Shown: positions 1 through 10,357, counted from the stretch's first letter. The stretch: DNA of 64,000 bases from Mesorhizobium sp. ORS 3359 (GCA_000824845.1 CCNC01000137.1:1-64000); one strand, 5' to 3'. The notes: a model not told the origin generated them from the letters alone. Program-made: numbers and translations.

Positions 1-30
1 CCGGCCTCACCTGAATATCGGCGCACCTTT
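1..30. repeat. right half of an interspersed palindromic repeat, cut by the window edge
   Basis: These bases closely match the right arm of the palindrome at 5360-5503: both read CCGGCCTCACCyGAATATC followed by a CATACC/CGCACC end. The left arm would lie before the window. It is therefore a second copy of the same dispersed repeat, located upstream of the glycine riboswitch. Confidence 0.55.
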
Positions 31-107
31 GATGTCGCTGGGAGGTGACAAGGTGTCGCCGACGGGCTATGGATGGCGCGTCGGGGGCTCGGTTTGTGAG
101 TCCCACC

Positions 108-290
108 TGTTTGCGGGAGAGAGCAGCGCAAGCTGTCGCCGAAGGGGAAATCGCCCGAAATCTCTCAGGCAAAAGAACCGTTGACGGGAAAGACAACTCT
201 GGAAAGTCGGGGCCTGGCCCCGCGCCGAAGGTGTAAGCGCTGCCGACAGAGTTACGGGGCGCGAGTCTCTCAGGCTTCAGACAGAGGGGC
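108..290 (+). promoter_or_regulatory. tandem glycine riboswitch upstream of gcvT
   Basis: Two glycine aptamers lie in series. The first (about 108-187) has GGGAGAGA, GCCGAAGGGG and ATCTCTCAGGCAAAAG followed by ACCG. The second (about 190-290) has AACTCTGGAAAGTC, GCCGAAGG and TCTCTCAGGC followed by CAGAGGGG. These are the conserved core segments of the glycine riboswitch class. The array ends about 50 bases before the gcvT start, and the known role is to switch on the glycine cleavage genes when glycine is abundant. A separate expression-platform terminator was not obvious to me. Confidence 0.93.
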
Positions 291-340
291 ACGGAACAGG
301 CCGCCAATAGCGGTCGATTGCGTGCGACTCTGGAGAAGAC

Positions 341-1441
341 ATGACAGGCGAAGACACCAGGCACCTACCCCTCGAGGATTTGCATCAGGCCGCGGGCGCG
401 CGCTTCGGCGCTTTTGCCGGCTGGTCGATGCCGCTCACCTATCCGCCCGGCGTGATGAAGGAGCACCTGCACACGCGCGAGCACGCCGGGCTGTTCGACA
501 TCTCGCATATGAAGCTGTTCGAGGTCGACGGTCCGGGCGCCGCGGCGCTGTTGAACCGGGCCTGCCCGCTTGATGCCGGCGCGCTGGACATCTCGCAGTC
601 CAAATACACATTTTTCCTCAACGAGGCGGCCGGCATTATCGACGACCTTATCGTCACGCGCCTGGGCAGCGACCGGTTCATGGTCGTGGCCAATGCCGGC
701 AACGCCATCGAGGACGAGAGGCATCTGCGCGTGCTCTCCGCCAATTTCGACGCCAGGGTCTCGCCGCTCGACCGCGTCTTCCTGGCAATCCAGGGGCCGG
801 ATGCCTGGGCGGCTTTGGCACGAGCCGGCATCGAGACCGGCTCGCTGCTCTTCATGCATGGCATCGAGCCGCGCCAGAACTGGTTCATGAGCCGTTCAGG
901 CTACACCGGCGAGGACGGTTTCGAGATCGGCCTGCCGCAGAAGGACGCGCGCGATGTCGTCGCCAAACTCCTGGAAGACGAGCGCGTGCAATGGATCGGC
1001 CTTGCCGCGCGCGACAGCCTGCGGCTCGAGGCCGGGCTCTGCCTGCATGGCCTGGACCTGACGCCGGAAATCGATCCGGCAAGCGCCGGCCTGATGTGGG
1101 CGATCCCCAAGGACGTCCGCGCCTCCGGCCATTTCATCGGCGCCGACGCGCTGCGCTCCATCCTCGAGCGCGGGCCGTCGCAGAAGCGCGTCGGCCTGAA
1201 GCCCGGCGGGCGCCAGCCGGTACGCGCCGGCGCGGCGCTGGTCGATGCCGACCGCAATCCGGCCGGCCACGTCACCTCCGGCGGCTTCGGCCCTTCGACC
1301 GGCCACCCGGTCGCCATGGGCTATGTCGACGCCGCGCTGGCCAGGCCCGGCACGAAACTCTTCGCCGATGTCCGCGGGGCGAAAATCCCGATCGACGTCA
1401 CGTCCCTGCCCTTCACCCCACACCGCTACCGCAAAGGATGA
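341..1441 (+). CDS. gcvT: glycine cleavage system aminomethyltransferase (T protein)
   Basis: This 366-residue protein moves the methylene group of the aminomethyl-lipoyl H protein to tetrahydrofolate, releasing ammonia. The length equals the family norm. The N-terminal half carries the folate-binding GcvT fold, including [14 protein letters not shown] and LFDISHM, and the C-terminal part the GcvT C domain. The ATG at 341 is preceded by GGAGAAG. It is the first gene of gcvT-gcvH-gcvP, seven bases before gcvH, and lies under the glycine riboswitch. Confidence 0.96.
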   Translation: MTGEDTRHLPLEDLHQAAGARFGAFAGWSMPLTYPPGVMKEHLHTREHAGLFDISHMKLFEVDGPGAAALLNRACPLDAGALDISQSKYTFFLNEAAGIIDDLIVTRLGSDRFMVVANAGNAIEDERHLRVLSANFDARVSPLDRVFLAIQGPDAWAALARAGIETGSLLFMHGIEPRQNWFMSRSGYTGEDGFEIGLPQKDARDVVAKLLEDERVQWIGLAARDSLRLEAGLCLHGLDLTPEIDPASAGLMWAIPKDVRASGHFIGADALRSILERGPSQKRVGLKPGGRQPVRAGAALVDADRNPAGHVTSGGFGPSTGHPVAMGYVDAALARPGTKLFADVRGAKIPIDVTSLPFTPHRYRKG

Positions 1442-1448
1442 TCTCCAG

Positions 1449-1817
1449 ATGGCAAAGACCTATTTCACCGAAGACCATGAATGGCTCCGCGTCGAAGGCG
1501 GGGTCGCCACTGTCGGCATCACCGACTATGCGCAGGAGCAGCTTGGCGACCTCGTTTTCGTCGAGCTGCCGGAAATCGGCCGCAAGCTCGCCAAGGGCGA
1601 CACCGCGGTGGTCGTCGAATCCGTCAAGGCTGCATCCGATGTCTATGCCCCTGTCGACGGCGAGATCACCGAGGCCAACGGCTCACTGTCGGCCGACCCT
1701 TCGCTGGTCAATTCGGCGGCGACCGGCGACGGTTGGCTCTGGAAGATGAAGCTCTCCGACGAAGGCCAACTCGACAGCCTCATGGATGAGGCCGCCTACA
1801 AAGCCCATATCGGCTGA
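1449..1817 (+). CDS. gcvH: glycine cleavage system H protein (lipoyl carrier)
   Basis: This 122-residue lipoyl carrier shuttles the aminomethyl intermediate between the P, T and L proteins. The lipoylation site is Lys60 in [14 protein letters not shown], the classical H-protein motif. The reading frame is open further upstream inside gcvT, but [13 protein letters not shown] at 1449 is the family start. It sits between gcvT and gcvP in one operon. Confidence 0.97.
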   Translation: MAKTYFTEDHEWLRVEGGVATVGITDYAQEQLGDLVFVELPEIGRKLAKGDTAVVVESVKAASDVYAPVDGEITEANGSLSADPSLVNSAATGDGWLWKMKLSDEGQLDSLMDEAAYKAHIG

Positions 1818-1833
1818 CAACAGGATCTTGGAA

Positions 1834-4641
1834 ATGACCGCAGCACCTGCTCCTTTCTCGGCCCGCCATATCGGTCCCTCCGTCAACGACGTCAGGGCGA
1901 TGCTCGCCGCCATCGGCGTTCCATCTGTCGAAACGCTGATCAGCCAGGCCGTGCCGAAGTCGATCCGCCTCGATCGGCCTCTCGATCTGCCTGCCCCGGC
2001 GAGCGAAGCCGAAGCGCTGGCTGAACTGTCGGCGATGATGGCGAAGAACACGGTGCTGAAGAGCTTCATCGGCGCCGGTTATCACGGCGTCTTCGTGCCG
2101 CCGGTCATCCAGCGCAACCTGTTCGAGAATCCGGCCTGGTACACAGCCTACACGCCCTACCAGGCCGAGATCAGCCAGGGCCGGTTGGAAATGCTGTTCA
2201 ACTTCCAGACCCTGGTCACCGAGCTCACCGGCCTGCCGGTGGCGTCGGCCTCGCTGCTCGATGAGGCGACCGCCGTCGCCGAGGCCGTCGGCATCGCGCT
2301 GCGCCATCATCGCGACAAGCGCACCAAGGTGGCGCTTGCCGGCACCCCGCATCCGCAGACGCTGGATGTCGTGCGCACCCGCGCCGAGCCGCTCGGCATC
2401 GAGGTCGATGGCGAGACGATCGACGACAACACCGCCGCCCTGCTCGTCTCCTGGCCGGACACGTTCGGCGTCTATGGCGACCACAAGGCGGCGATCGAGA
2501 AGGCCCGCGCTACCGGCACGCTGGTCGTCTTCATCGCCGATCCGCTGGCGCTCACCCTGACGGATGCGCCGGCAAAGCTGGGCGCCGACATCGCCGTCGG
2601 CCCGATGCAGCGCTTCGGCGTGCCGATGGGTTTCGGCGGCCCGCACGCCGCTTATTGCGCCGTTTCCGACAAGCTGACCCGTCTGATGCCCGGCCGCCTC
2701 GTCGGCCAGTCGACCGACACCAGGGGCCGCCCCGGCTACCGGCTGGCGCTGCAGACGCGCGAGCAGCACATCCGCCGCGACAAGGCCACCTCCAACATCT
2801 GCACCGCGCAGGCGCTGCTGGCCAACATGGCCACGGCCTATGCGATCTGGCATGGCCCTGCCGGCCTGCAGGCGATTGCCGGTCGCATCCACGGCCTTGC
2901 CGACCGCCTCGCCTCAGGTCTCAAAGCCGCCGGCGTATCGGTGCTCGGCGCAAGCCGCTTCGACACGGTGACGGTCGAGGTGAAGGGCAAGGCCGGCGCG
3001 ATCGCCGCCGCCGCGGAAAAGACCGGCCGGCTGCTGCGCGTCATCGATGCGGACAAGATCAGCATCGCCTTCGACGAGACCTCGACGGAAGCCGATCTCG
3101 AGGCCATAGCCGGCCTGTTCGGCGCCAAGCCAGGCGCGGACGGCGGCTCGATGCCTGGCAAGCCGCGCGGCAAGGAGTTCCTGACGCAGCCGGTCTTCCA
3201 CGAGAACCGCTCCGAGACCGACATGATGCGCTTCCTGCGCCGGTTGGCCGACAAGGACCTGGCGCTCGACCGCGCCATGATCCCGCTCGGCTCCTGCACG
3301 ATGAAGCTCAATGCCGCCGCTGAAATGATGCCGGTGAGCTGGCCCAGCGTCGCCAATCTGCATCCCTTCGCACCTGCCGGCCATTCGGGCGGCTACCGCG
3401 CCATGATCGCCGATCTCGAAGCCTGGTTGTCGGAGATCACCGGCTTCGACGCCGTGACCTTGCAGCCCAATGCTGGCAGCCAGGGCGAATATGCCGGCCT
3501 GCTCGCCATTCGTGGCTATCACCGCGCGCGCGGCGAAGGTCATCGCACCGTCTGCCTGATCCCGTCCTCCGCGCATGGCACCAATCCGGCAAGCGCCGCG
3601 ATGGCCGGCATGAGCGTCGTCGTCGTGCGCTGCACCGAGGACGGCAACATCGATGTCGAGGACCTCAAGGCCAAGGCGGCCGAGCATTCGAAGGACCTCG
3701 CGGCGCTGATGTTCACCTACCCCTCGACGCATGGCGTCTACGAGAAAGGCGCGCGCGACCTCTGCGCCATCGTCCATGAGCATGGCGGCCAGGTCTATTT
3801 CGACGGCGCCAACCTTAACGCGCTGGTTGGCCTTGCCCGTCCAGGCGATATCGGCGCCGACGTCTGCCACATGAACCTGCACAAGACCTTTTGCATCCCG
3901 CATGGCGGCGGCGGGCCGGGTGTCGGTCCAATCGGCGTCAAGGCGCATCTGAAGCCCTACCTGCCCGGCCACGTGACGGAAGGCAGGACCCATGCCGTGG
4001 CGGCGGCGCCGTTCGGCAGCGCCTCCATCCTGCCGATCACCTGGATGTACATCCGCATGATGGGCGCTTCGGAACTGAAGCACGCGACGGAAACGGCGAT
4101 CGTTTCCGCCAACTACATCGCCACCCGGCTCGCGCCGCACTTCCCGCTCCTCTACAAGGGCAGGCACGATCGCATCGCCCATGAATGCATCCTCGACACC
4201 CGCGTGCTCAAGGAGAGCGCCGTCATCAGCGTCGACGATATCGCCAAGCGCCTGATCGACTATGGCTTCCACGCGCCGACCATGTCGTTCCCGGTCGCCG
4301 GCACGCTGATGGTCGAGCCGACCGAGTCCGAGCCCAAGCGCGAGCTCGACCGCTTCTGCGAGGCGATGATCGCCATCGCCGGCGAGGCGGCGAAAGTGGC
4401 GAAGGGCGAGTGGCCGCCCAACGACAACCCGCTGGTCAACGCCCCGCACACCGCGGCGGAAGCGCTTGCCGCTGAGTGGAAGCATCCCTACTCGCGGCTC
4501 GAAGCGGCCTACCCTGCGGGCGACGCCGATCTGGCGACGAAATACTGGCCGCCGGTGTCGCGCATCGACAATGTGGCCGGCGACCGCAACCTGGTCTGCT
4601 CGTGCCCGCCGCTGTCGGAATATCTCGGCGCCGCGGAGTAG
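1834..4641 (+). CDS. gcvP: glycine dehydrogenase (decarboxylating), P protein
   Basis: This 935-residue PLP enzyme decarboxylates glycine and passes aminomethyl to GcvH. It is the fused homodimeric type, with a GDC-P N-terminal half and a C-terminal half carrying the PLP lysine in NLHKTF (about residue 684) and the glycine-rich segment GGGGPG just after it. The start ATG at 1834 gives [14 protein letters not shown]; an in-frame ATG at 1786 would overlap gcvH and is unlikely. It is the last gene of the riboswitch-controlled operon. Confidence 0.97.
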   Translation: MTAAPAPFSARHIGPSVNDVRAMLAAIGVPSVETLISQAVPKSIRLDRPLDLPAPASEAEALAELSAMMAKNTVLKSFIGAGYHGVFVPPVIQRNLFENPAWYTAYTPYQAEISQGRLEMLFNFQTLVTELTGLPVASASLLDEATAVAEAVGIALRHHRDKRTKVALAGTPHPQTLDVVRTRAEPLGIEVDGETIDDNTAALLVSWPDTFGVYGDHKAAIEKARATGTLVVFIADPLALTLTDAPAKLGADIAVGPMQRFGVPMGFGGPHAAYCAVSDKLTRLMPGRLVGQSTDTRGRPGYRLALQTREQHIRRDKATSNICTAQALLANMATAYAIWHGPAGLQAIAGRIHGLADRLASGLKAAGVSVLGASRFDTVTVEVKGKAGAIAAAAEKTGRLLRVIDADKISIAFDETSTEADLEAIAGLFGAKPGADGGSMPGKPRGKEFLTQPVFHENRSETDMMRFLRRLADKDLALDRAMIPLGSCTMKLNAAAEMMPVSWPSVANLHPFAPAGHSGGYRAMIADLEAWLSEITGFDAVTLQPNAGSQGEYAGLLAIRGYHRARGEGHRTVCLIPSSAHGTNPASAAMAGMSVVVVRCTEDGNIDVEDLKAKAAEHSKDLAALMFTYPSTHGVYEKGARDLCAIVHEHGGQVYFDGANLNALVGLARPGDIGADVCHMNLHKTFCIPHGGGGPGVGPIGVKAHLKPYLPGHVTEGRTHAVAAAPFGSASILPITWMYIRMMGASELKHATETAIVSANYIATRLAPHFPLLYKGRHDRIAHECILDTRVLKESAVISVDDIAKRLIDYGFHAPTMSFPVAGTLMVEPTESEPKRELDRFCEAMIAIAGEAAKVAKGEWPPNDNPLVNAPHTAAEALAAEWKHPYSRLEAAYPAGDADLATKYWPPVSRIDNVAGDRNLVCSCPPLSEYLGAAE

Positions 4642-4670
4642 CGGCCAGCGTTCATTCGGGCGATTTTCAA

Positions 4671-4697
4671 GCGCCGGCCCGGCATCGGGCTGGCGCC
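4671..4697. terminator. GC-rich hairpin between convergent gcvP and the Tad operon
   Basis: GCGCCGGCCCG pairs with CGGGCTGGCGC around a four-base loop, with one G-U pair. It lies 30 bases after gcvP and 49 bases after the end of the leftward Tad operon, so it could end both transcripts. No strong T run follows. Confidence 0.55.
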
Positions 4698-4745
4698 TTG
4701 CTCTCGAATGATGCGCCGCATGAAGCGCCGCGTCGCTTGCGCCAA

Positions 4746-5219
4746 TCAGCCCTTGTCGAGCAGCGCCAGATTGGCGTTGACCAAAGTCTGGTCGGCCATG
4801 CCGGCCTTGGCTTCGAGCAGCAGCGCGCGCGCCTTCTTCTTATTGCCGCGCAGAAGCTGCGAATAACCCATATTGTTGACGATCTGCGGCTTGCGGCCGG
4901 CGACCTTCAACAATTGCGCATAGGCGCGGTCGGCGAAGTCGAAACGGCCGAGCTCGTCATAGGAAGCGGCAAGCCCCATCCAGGCTTCGGCATTGTCGGA
5001 TTTGAGCTCGACCGCCTTGCGGAAATGCTGTTCGGCCAGGCCGAAATTCGCCTCGCGGAACTGCGCCTTGCCTTCGACGAGATCATCGGCGCTGACATCC
5101 TTGGTCACCGGCTGGATCGCCGTGGTCTTGGTCGTGTCGACGTTGTTGTTCGTCGTGCAGCCGGTGATCATCAAGACGGCCGCCAATGCCGCCGCTGCCT
5201 TGGGAAGTCTATGACGCAT
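4746..5219 (-). CDS. tadD: TPR lipoprotein, TadD-like pilus assembly protein
   Basis: This 157-residue protein has a lipoprotein signal peptide (LAAVLMITGC, lipidated Cys about residue 21) and two to three tetratricopeptide repeats, for example the segment with AEQHFRKAVELKSDNAEAWMGLAASYDELGR. It matches TadD-type outer-membrane lipoproteins that support secretin assembly in Tad systems. It is the last gene of the leftward pilus operon but is separated from tadC by a palindromic repeat of about 144 bases, so expression may be partly uncoupled. Confidence 0.8.
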   Translation of the reverse strand: MRHRLPKAAAALAAVLMITGCTTNNNVDTTKTTAIQPVTKDVSADDLVEGKAQFREANFGLAEQHFRKAVELKSDNAEAWMGLAASYDELGRFDFADRAYAQLLKVAGRKPQIVNNMGYSQLLRGNKKKARALLLEAKAGMADQTLVNANLALLDKG

Positions 5220-5359
5220 GCCCCTGCCCCATCGCCCGATTTGCCGGGTCGTTCTTCAGGAAAAGACGATACAGGAGAGCGATTAAGCTTCGGTGCCGAA
5301 ATGCAGCTAAAATTCGGTTGCCCGCCAAGGATGCGTTAACCAGCCGATCAGCGATCGTT

Positions 5360-5503
5360 GAGGTATGCTGAGATTCGGGTCAGGCCGTGTCGAGAATAGT
5401 GGCTTTCGAGAACCGGAGCGGAGCGTACTTGAAGTACGTGAGCACCGGAAGCGCAGAAAGTCGCTATTCGCAGGCCGGCCTCACCCGAATATCAGCATAC
5501 CTC
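5360..5503. repeat. interspersed palindromic repeat inside the Tad operon
   Basis: GAGGTATGCTG at 5360 is the reverse complement of CAGCATACCTC ending at 5503. Inside lie further arms ATTCGGGTCAGGCC and GGCCTCACCCGAAT, then an inner palindrome around GTACTTGAAGTAC. The outer right end overlaps the TGA stop codon of tadC. The layout resembles the mosaic palindromic elements of Rhizobiales (RIME or Bru-RS type). A partial second copy is at 1-30. Confidence 0.85.
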
Positions 5504-6467
5504 AGTGGTGGGCGGTCAGCTTCACGATAATGGGAATAATGGCGATCATCAGCACCACGGGCAGGATGCAGACCGTCACCGGAACCGACATCTTGGCCGG
5601 CAAGGCATGCGCCTTTTCCTCCGCCAGCGACATGCGCTTGTGCCGCATTTCGTCGGAGAAGACGCGCAGCGACCCCGACAGGCTGGTGCCGAGCTCCTTC
5701 GATTGCTGCAAGAGCGTCGCGAAGGAGCGCACCTCGTCCAGGCTGAGACGGTCGGCGAGCGCCTTCAGCGCGTCGTCCAGGCTGCGCCCGGCCCGCAGCT
5801 CCAGCGAAACCAGGATCAGGTTCTGGCTGAGCGACGGATAGGTCCTGGCAAGCTCCTTGGAGACCCGTTCGATGCCGGCCTCCATGCTCATGCCGGCATC
5901 GGAGCAGACGATCATCAGATCCATGAAATCGGGAAAGCCGTTGCGGTATTCGCGCATCTTTTCCCGAACCTTCTGCGTCAGCACCAGGCCCGGCAGGAAA
6001 TAGCCGCCGGCTCCCGACAGGATGATGAAGGTCCAGCGGCTGGTCATGGTCGACTCGGCGCTCGCCGCCCAGTGGTTGATCAGGAACGCGCCCAACGCCG
6101 CGCCGATCAGGGTGGCGAAGCGGATCAGGAAGAACATGCCGACGGCGCGCGGCTCCATATAGCCGGCCTGGATGAGCTTCATGCGCAGCCGCGCGACATT
6201 TTCCGGGTCGCTCTTGGCATAGAACTCCTGCGCCCGTTTCACCGCTTTCTCGCGCACGGCGCTGGTGCTCTTCTTGGGCGCAGCTTCCGCCTGCTCGGCC
6301 GGCTGCACCACCTCGACCTTCAGCCGGCGCTTGACCTCGCCACGGTCGCCCTTGGCGAGCACAAGCGGCCAGGCAACGGCACCGCCGCCAAGCACCAGCA
6401 GCAGCACGGCAACCGGCATCAGCGACGTCGGCGCGAGCGAGGCGAGGAAGCGGATGACGTCTTCCAT
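5502..6467 (-). CDS. tadC: Tad pilus inner-membrane platform protein TadC
   Basis: This 321-residue type II secretion F-family protein forms the inner-membrane platform with TadB. It has an N-terminal membrane segment (SLMPVAVLLLVLGGGAVAWPLVLA), a central pair of segments near residues 130-170 and a C-terminal segment (VTVCILPVVLMIAIIPIIV). The F domain includes FMDLMIVCSDAGMSMEAGI. It follows tadB with a single-base gap. Its stop codon lies inside the outer arm of the palindromic repeat. Confidence 0.92.
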   Translation of the reverse strand: MEDVIRFLASLAPTSLMPVAVLLLVLGGGAVAWPLVLAKGDRGEVKRRLKVEVVQPAEQAEAAPKKSTSAVREKAVKRAQEFYAKSDPENVARLRMKLIQAGYMEPRAVGMFFLIRFATLIGAALGAFLINHWAASAESTMTSRWTFIILSGAGGYFLPGLVLTQKVREKMREYRNGFPDFMDLMIVCSDAGMSMEAGIERVSKELARTYPSLSQNLILVSLELRAGRSLDDALKALADRLSLDEVRSFATLLQQSKELGTSLSGSLRVFSDEMRHKRMSLAEEKAHALPAKMSVPVTVCILPVVLMIAIIPIIVKLTAHH

Positions 6468-6468
6468 T

Positions 6469-7434
6469 TCAGAACCTGAAATTCGACATCTTGAACATGA
6501 TGGCGTTGCCGAGCAGCAGCCAGAAGATCGCCCCGCTCAGCATGTACCAGGTCTTCGGCTCGCCCCAGACATCCTGGTAGAATTGCGGCATCAGCACCAT
6601 GATGGCGGTGAACAGAAGCGCCGGCACCGCGGTCAGGATGTAGGCAGACATGCGGCCTTCGGTCGAAATGGCGCGCACCTTGCGGCGCAGCTTGCCGCGC
6701 TCGCGGATTGTCGCGGACAGGCCGTCGAGGATCTCGCGCAGATTGCCGCCCGAACTGCTCTGGATCGACACCGCAGTGACGAAGAGCGGCAGGTCCTCAT
6801 GTCCCACCCGGTCGAACAAGTTATTCAGCGCCGACACCAGGTCCGAGCCGTAGGTCACCTCGTCGGCGACGACGCCGAACTCGGTGCCGATCGGGTCGGC
6901 CATTTCGCGCGCCACCATGGCGATCGCCACCGGCACCGGATGGCCGGCCTTCAAGCCGCGCGTGATCAGTTCCAGCGCCTCGGGCAACTGTATCCCGAAC
7001 CGCTTATGCCGGCGCTTGCGCATGAAGCGCATCGCCATCACCGGCAGCACCGGCAGCAGTATGAGAAAAAGGATCAGGCCGAACAGAAGCGGCAAGCCCT
7101 TCCAGATCGTGAGAAGCGCCAGTGCGAAAGCGATTCCCGATGTGATCATCAGGAACTTCGGCATCGGCGTGGTCATGCCGGACTGCGTGCGGAGGGCGCG
7201 GAAACGGTCGAGGGAGAAGACGGAGCTGTGGCCGTCGATTCCGCGCTCCTTACGCAGTTGGATCAGCACCTGCTCCTGGCTGATCTTGTTCTCGGCGAGC
7301 TTCATGCGGCGGTTGATCGCCATGCGCTTGTCGCTGCGCCCGGCATAGAGCAAATAGCAGCCCTCGGCGATCATGATGCCGGTGAGCGCCGCTGCTGCGT
7401 ACACGACGTAGATCGGGCTGAATCCCTCGAACAC
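6469..7434 (-). CDS. tadB: Tad pilus inner-membrane platform protein TadB
   Basis: This 321-residue type II secretion F-family protein pairs with TadC. Membrane segments lie at the N-terminus (IYVVYAAAALTGIMIAEGCYLL), around residues 100-140 and at the C-terminus. The F domain includes PEALELITRGLKAGHPVPVAI. I chose the GTG at 7434 (VFEGFSPIYVVY), just after the cpaF stop with AGGA eight bases upstream. The longer open frame reaching 7614 runs inside cpaF and has an arginine-rich out-of-frame look. Confidence 0.9.
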   Translation of the reverse strand: MFEGFSPIYVVYAAAALTGIMIAEGCYLLYAGRSDKRMAINRRMKLAENKISQEQVLIQLRKERGIDGHSSVFSLDRFRALRTQSGMTTPMPKFLMITSGIAFALALLTIWKGLPLLFGLILFLILLPVLPVMAMRFMRKRRHKRFGIQLPEALELITRGLKAGHPVPVAIAMVAREMADPIGTEFGVVADEVTYGSDLVSALNNLFDRVGHEDLPLFVTAVSIQSSSGGNLREILDGLSATIRERGKLRRKVRAISTEGRMSAYILTAVPALLFTAIMVLMPQFYQDVWGEPKTWYMLSGAIFWLLLGNAIMFKMSNFRF

Positions 7435-7438
7435 CGGC

Positions 7439-8860
7439 CTAGTCCTGCGGCCGGCCGGGTTCGAAATACCTGCCCGGGAATTCGATGCCCATGTTGCGCA
7501 GGTCCTCGAGGAAGCGCGGGCGGATGCCGGTCGCCTCGAAGTGGCCGAGGATCTTGCCGTCCGCCTCCATGCCGGTGCGCACGAAGCGGAATATCTCCTG
7601 CATCTGGATGACATCGCCTTCCATGCCGGTTACCTCGGCGACGCTGGTCACCTTGCGCTTGCCGTCGGAAAGGCGTGTCAGCTGCACGATGATGTCAAGC
7701 GCGCTGGCGATCTGGCTGCGGATCGACTGCACCGTCATCGGCATGCCGGTCATGCCGAGCATCTGTTCCAGACGCGAGATCGCGTCGCGCGGCGTGTTGG
7801 CATGGATGGTCGCCATCGAGCCTTCATGGCCGGTGTTCATCGCCTGCAGCATATCGAAGGCTTCCTCGCCGCGGCACTCGCCGAGGATGACGCGGTCGGG
7901 ACGCATGCGCAGCGCGTTCTTGACCAGGTCACGCTGCTTCAGTTCGCCATGGCCCTCGATGTTGGCCGGGCGCGTCTCCATGCGCGCGACATGCGGCTGC
8001 TGCAATTGCAGCTCGGCCGCGTCCTCGATGGTGATCAGGCGCTCGTCTTCCGGGATGAAGGCCGACAGGGCATTGAGCATCGTCGTCTTGCCGGTGCCGG
8101 TGCCGCCGGAGATGATCGTGGTCTTGCGGGCGTGCACCGCCGCCGCCAGCACCTCGGCCATGTTCTGGGTGATGGCGCCAAACTCGACCAGCTTGTGCAG
8201 GCCGAGCTTGTTCTTGGAAAATTTGCGGATCGACACCAGCGGGCCATCGACGCCGACCGGGCGGATCGCCGCGTTGAAGCGCGAGCCATCGAGCATGCGG
8301 GCGTCGACCATCGGCTGAGATTCATCGACGCGGCGGCCGACAGCCGCGACGATTTTATTAATGATTCGAAGGAGATGCGCCTCATCCTTGAACGGGATGT
8401 GGACCTGCTGCAGCTTGCCGCGCTTTTCGACGAAGCAGTTCTGGTGGCCATTGATCAGGATATCGTTGATCTCAGGGTCCTTGAGCAACGGCTCCAGCGG
8501 GCCGAGGCCGACCATCTCGTCGACGATGTCGTCGACCAGCGCATCAAGCTCGGCGATGTTGATCGCCATCCGCTCCTCGCGCGTCTTCTCCGAGACGAAT
8601 TCATGCACCTGCCGGCGCATTTCATCCTTGGGCAGCCGCTCGAGCGCCACGAGGTTGATCTCCTCGAGCAGCATGCGGTGGATGCGCACGCGCGCATCGA
8701 GCACTTTGTTGGCGCTTTTTGCCGGCGCGGCCTCCTGCTTCGGCGGCGCCGGCTTGCGGGTCGTCGGAATGATCACCGCATTGTGCACCACAGGCGCCGG
8801 CTCCGGCGCCCGCTGCGGACGAGTGTCGCGGTTCTGCAGGTTGGAAAAGCGAGTGTTCAT
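7439..8860 (-). CDS. cpaF: Tad pilus assembly ATPase CpaF (TadA)
   Basis: This 473-residue secretion ATPase powers assembly of the Flp pilus at the cytoplasmic face. It has a proline-rich disordered N-terminus (about 1-50) followed by the CpaF/VirB11-type domain with Walker A GGTGTGKTT at 252-260, Walker B near RMRPDRVILGECRG, and the His-box region MNTGHEGSMATIHAN. It overlaps the cpaE stop by four bases and runs into tadB. Confidence 0.96.
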   Translation of the reverse strand: MNTRFSNLQNRDTRPQRAPEPAPVVHNAVIIPTTRKPAPPKQEAAPAKSANKVLDARVRIHRMLLEEINLVALERLPKDEMRRQVHEFVSEKTREERMAINIAELDALVDDIVDEMVGLGPLEPLLKDPEINDILINGHQNCFVEKRGKLQQVHIPFKDEAHLLRIINKIVAAVGRRVDESQPMVDARMLDGSRFNAAIRPVGVDGPLVSIRKFSKNKLGLHKLVEFGAITQNMAEVLAAAVHARKTTIISGGTGTGKTTMLNALSAFIPEDERLITIEDAAELQLQQPHVARMETRPANIEGHGELKQRDLVKNALRMRPDRVILGECRGEEAFDMLQAMNTGHEGSMATIHANTPRDAISRLEQMLGMTGMPMTVQSIRSQIASALDIIVQLTRLSDGKRKVTSVAEVTGMEGDVIQMQEIFRFVRTGMEADGKILGHFEATGIRPRFLEDLRNMGIEFPGRYFEPGRPQD

Positions 8861-10071
8861 CCGGCCTTCCTCTTCAGCAGGCCTTTGCCGAGGCCGAACA
8901 GCGATTTCGACTTGACCGTGGTCTGGACGGTCTCCTCCGGCAGGATGATCTTCTTCAGGTCGTTGACGACATTGGCGTTGGGGTCGATGGCGTGCAGCGG
9001 CACGCCGCGATCGACGGCCTCGCGCACCAGCCGGTAATTGTTGGAGATGCCGCCGACGAAATGCTCGCCGAGTATCTCCTGGACATCGGCCTGCTTGATG
9101 CCGCTGTCGAACATCTTCTGCTCGAAGCGGTTGACGATGACGTTGGGCTTCACTTCCTTGCCCGCGGTCTCATAGACGGCCTGGATGAGGCGCTGCGTGT
9201 GGCGCAGGCAAGGCACCGTCATCTCGGCGACGATGTATAGCTTGTTGGAACCCAAGAGCACGGTCTCGGTCCAGGGGAACCAGGTGCGCGGCATGTCGAT
9301 AACGACATTGTCGAAGTAAGCCGCCACGAGATCGAGCATGCGAACCACCACATCGGTCTTGAAGGAGCGCATGTCCGAGGGACGCGTTGGCGCCGCGAGC
9401 ACGCACAGGCCACTCGCATGTTTCGACAGCATCACATCGAGCAGTTGCCGGTCGAGACGCTCCGGCTGGTTCTCGATTTCCGTGATGTCGAAGCGCGGCT
9501 CAAGGTCGAGATATTCGGCGCAGGCGCCCTGCTGGAAATTCAGATCGACCACGCATGTCGAAGCGCCGCGCGTCACCGAATGATGCAGCTGGAAGGCCGT
9601 CTGCAGCGCGAGCGTGGTGGTGCCGACGCCGCCGGCGGCCGGCATGAAGGTATAGATATGCGATTCGGTGTTCTCTTCCCGCCCCGGCCCCTGCAACGCC
9701 CGGATGACCGAGCGCACGAGGTCTGCCGTGGTGATCGGCTTGACCAGGAAGTCGGCGACCTTGAGCTGCACGAGGATGCGCACCGCCGCCGCGTTGAATT
9801 CCTGGGTGACGACGACCACGGGAACGCTGCCTTCCAGCCGGCGCATGACGCGCTGCAACGACTCGATCTCCTCGAGCTTGGCCGCGTCCATGTCGACGAT
9901 GACGGTGCCGAAATCGGTCTCGAGGGCCTCGCCGCGCAGCTCGTTGATGCTCTTTTCCACCGTCAGGAGCTCGATGACCTCGGAGGTCGCAAAAGCCGTC
10001 CGCGTGTCCTGCACGAACGCCCTGTCGGTGGAAACGAGCAGGATCTTCTTGGTCTTGGTAGCAGATGCCAT
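8857..10071 (-). CDS. cpaE: Tad pilus localisation protein CpaE (TadZ), atypical ParA-like ATPase
   Basis: This 404-residue protein has an N-terminal receiver-like domain (KILLVSTDRAF; D-rich strand VIVDMD) and a C-terminal ParA/MinD-like domain from about residue 140. The P-loop reads AAGGVGTTTLALQ: the usual lysine of GKT is replaced by threonine, as in the deviant Walker motifs of CpaE/TadZ proteins. The ATG at 10071 (MASATKTKKIL) is preferred over the arginine-rich upstream extension. The known role is to place the pilus machine at its cell site. Confidence 0.92.
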   Translation of the reverse strand: MASATKTKKILLVSTDRAFVQDTRTAFATSEVIELLTVEKSINELRGEALETDFGTVIVDMDAAKLEEIESLQRVMRRLEGSVPVVVVTQEFNAAAVRILVQLKVADFLVKPITTADLVRSVIRALQGPGREENTESHIYTFMPAAGGVGTTTLALQTAFQLHHSVTRGASTCVVDLNFQQGACAEYLDLEPRFDITEIENQPERLDRQLLDVMLSKHASGLCVLAAPTRPSDMRSFKTDVVVRMLDLVAAYFDNVVIDMPRTWFPWTETVLLGSNKLYIVAEMTVPCLRHTQRLIQAVYETAGKEVKPNVIVNRFEQKMFDSGIKQADVQEILGEHFVGGISNNYRLVREAVDRGVPLHAIDPNANVVNDLKKIILPEETVQTTVKSKSLFGLGKGLLKRKAG

Positions 10072-10084
10072 CGTCGTCGGCCGA

Positions 10085-10357
10085 TCAATTCGATGTCGTT
10101 GATGATGTTGTCGGCGCGGACGCGGCGCCGGCTTTCGCACCGACGGCGACCGTCTCGGAACCCGGACGTTGAGCCGGCACCAGAAGCTTCGTGTTCTGGA
10201 CGCCATACTTCCACGGATCGACCATCTGCATGGCGGTGTTGGATGCCTGCGCGTTGCCGACCCCCGGCGTCACCCCTTCGGTGCGCACATAGTCGTCGCT
10301 GGTGCAGCCGCCGGCGACGCCGGTCAGCAAGAGAACAGTCCAAAGGGCGATGCGCAT
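10085..10357 (-). CDS. small lipoprotein in the CpaD position of the Tad operon
   Basis: This 90-residue protein has a lipoprotein signal (MRIALWTVLLLTGVAGGC, Cys18) and a short exported part with NTAMQMVDPWKYG. It occupies the place where CpaD usually lies, between the secretin and CpaE, but CpaD proteins are normally longer, so it may be a shortened CpaD or an unrelated pilus lipoprotein. The ATG at 10357 lies five bases after the cpaC stop. A weakly similar protein is encoded at 51502-51843 in the integrated element. Confidence 0.75.
   Translation of the reverse strand: MRIALWTVLLLTGVAGGCTSDDYVRTEGVTPGVGNAQASNTAMQMVDPWKYGVQNTKLLVPAQRPGSETVAVGAKAGAASAPTTSSTTSN

Noticed and set aside
2914..4485. 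Long open frame on the minus strand opposite gcvP
   Set aside because: Shadow of high-GC codon use; low-complexity His/Arg/Gly composition and a complete gcvP on the other strand.
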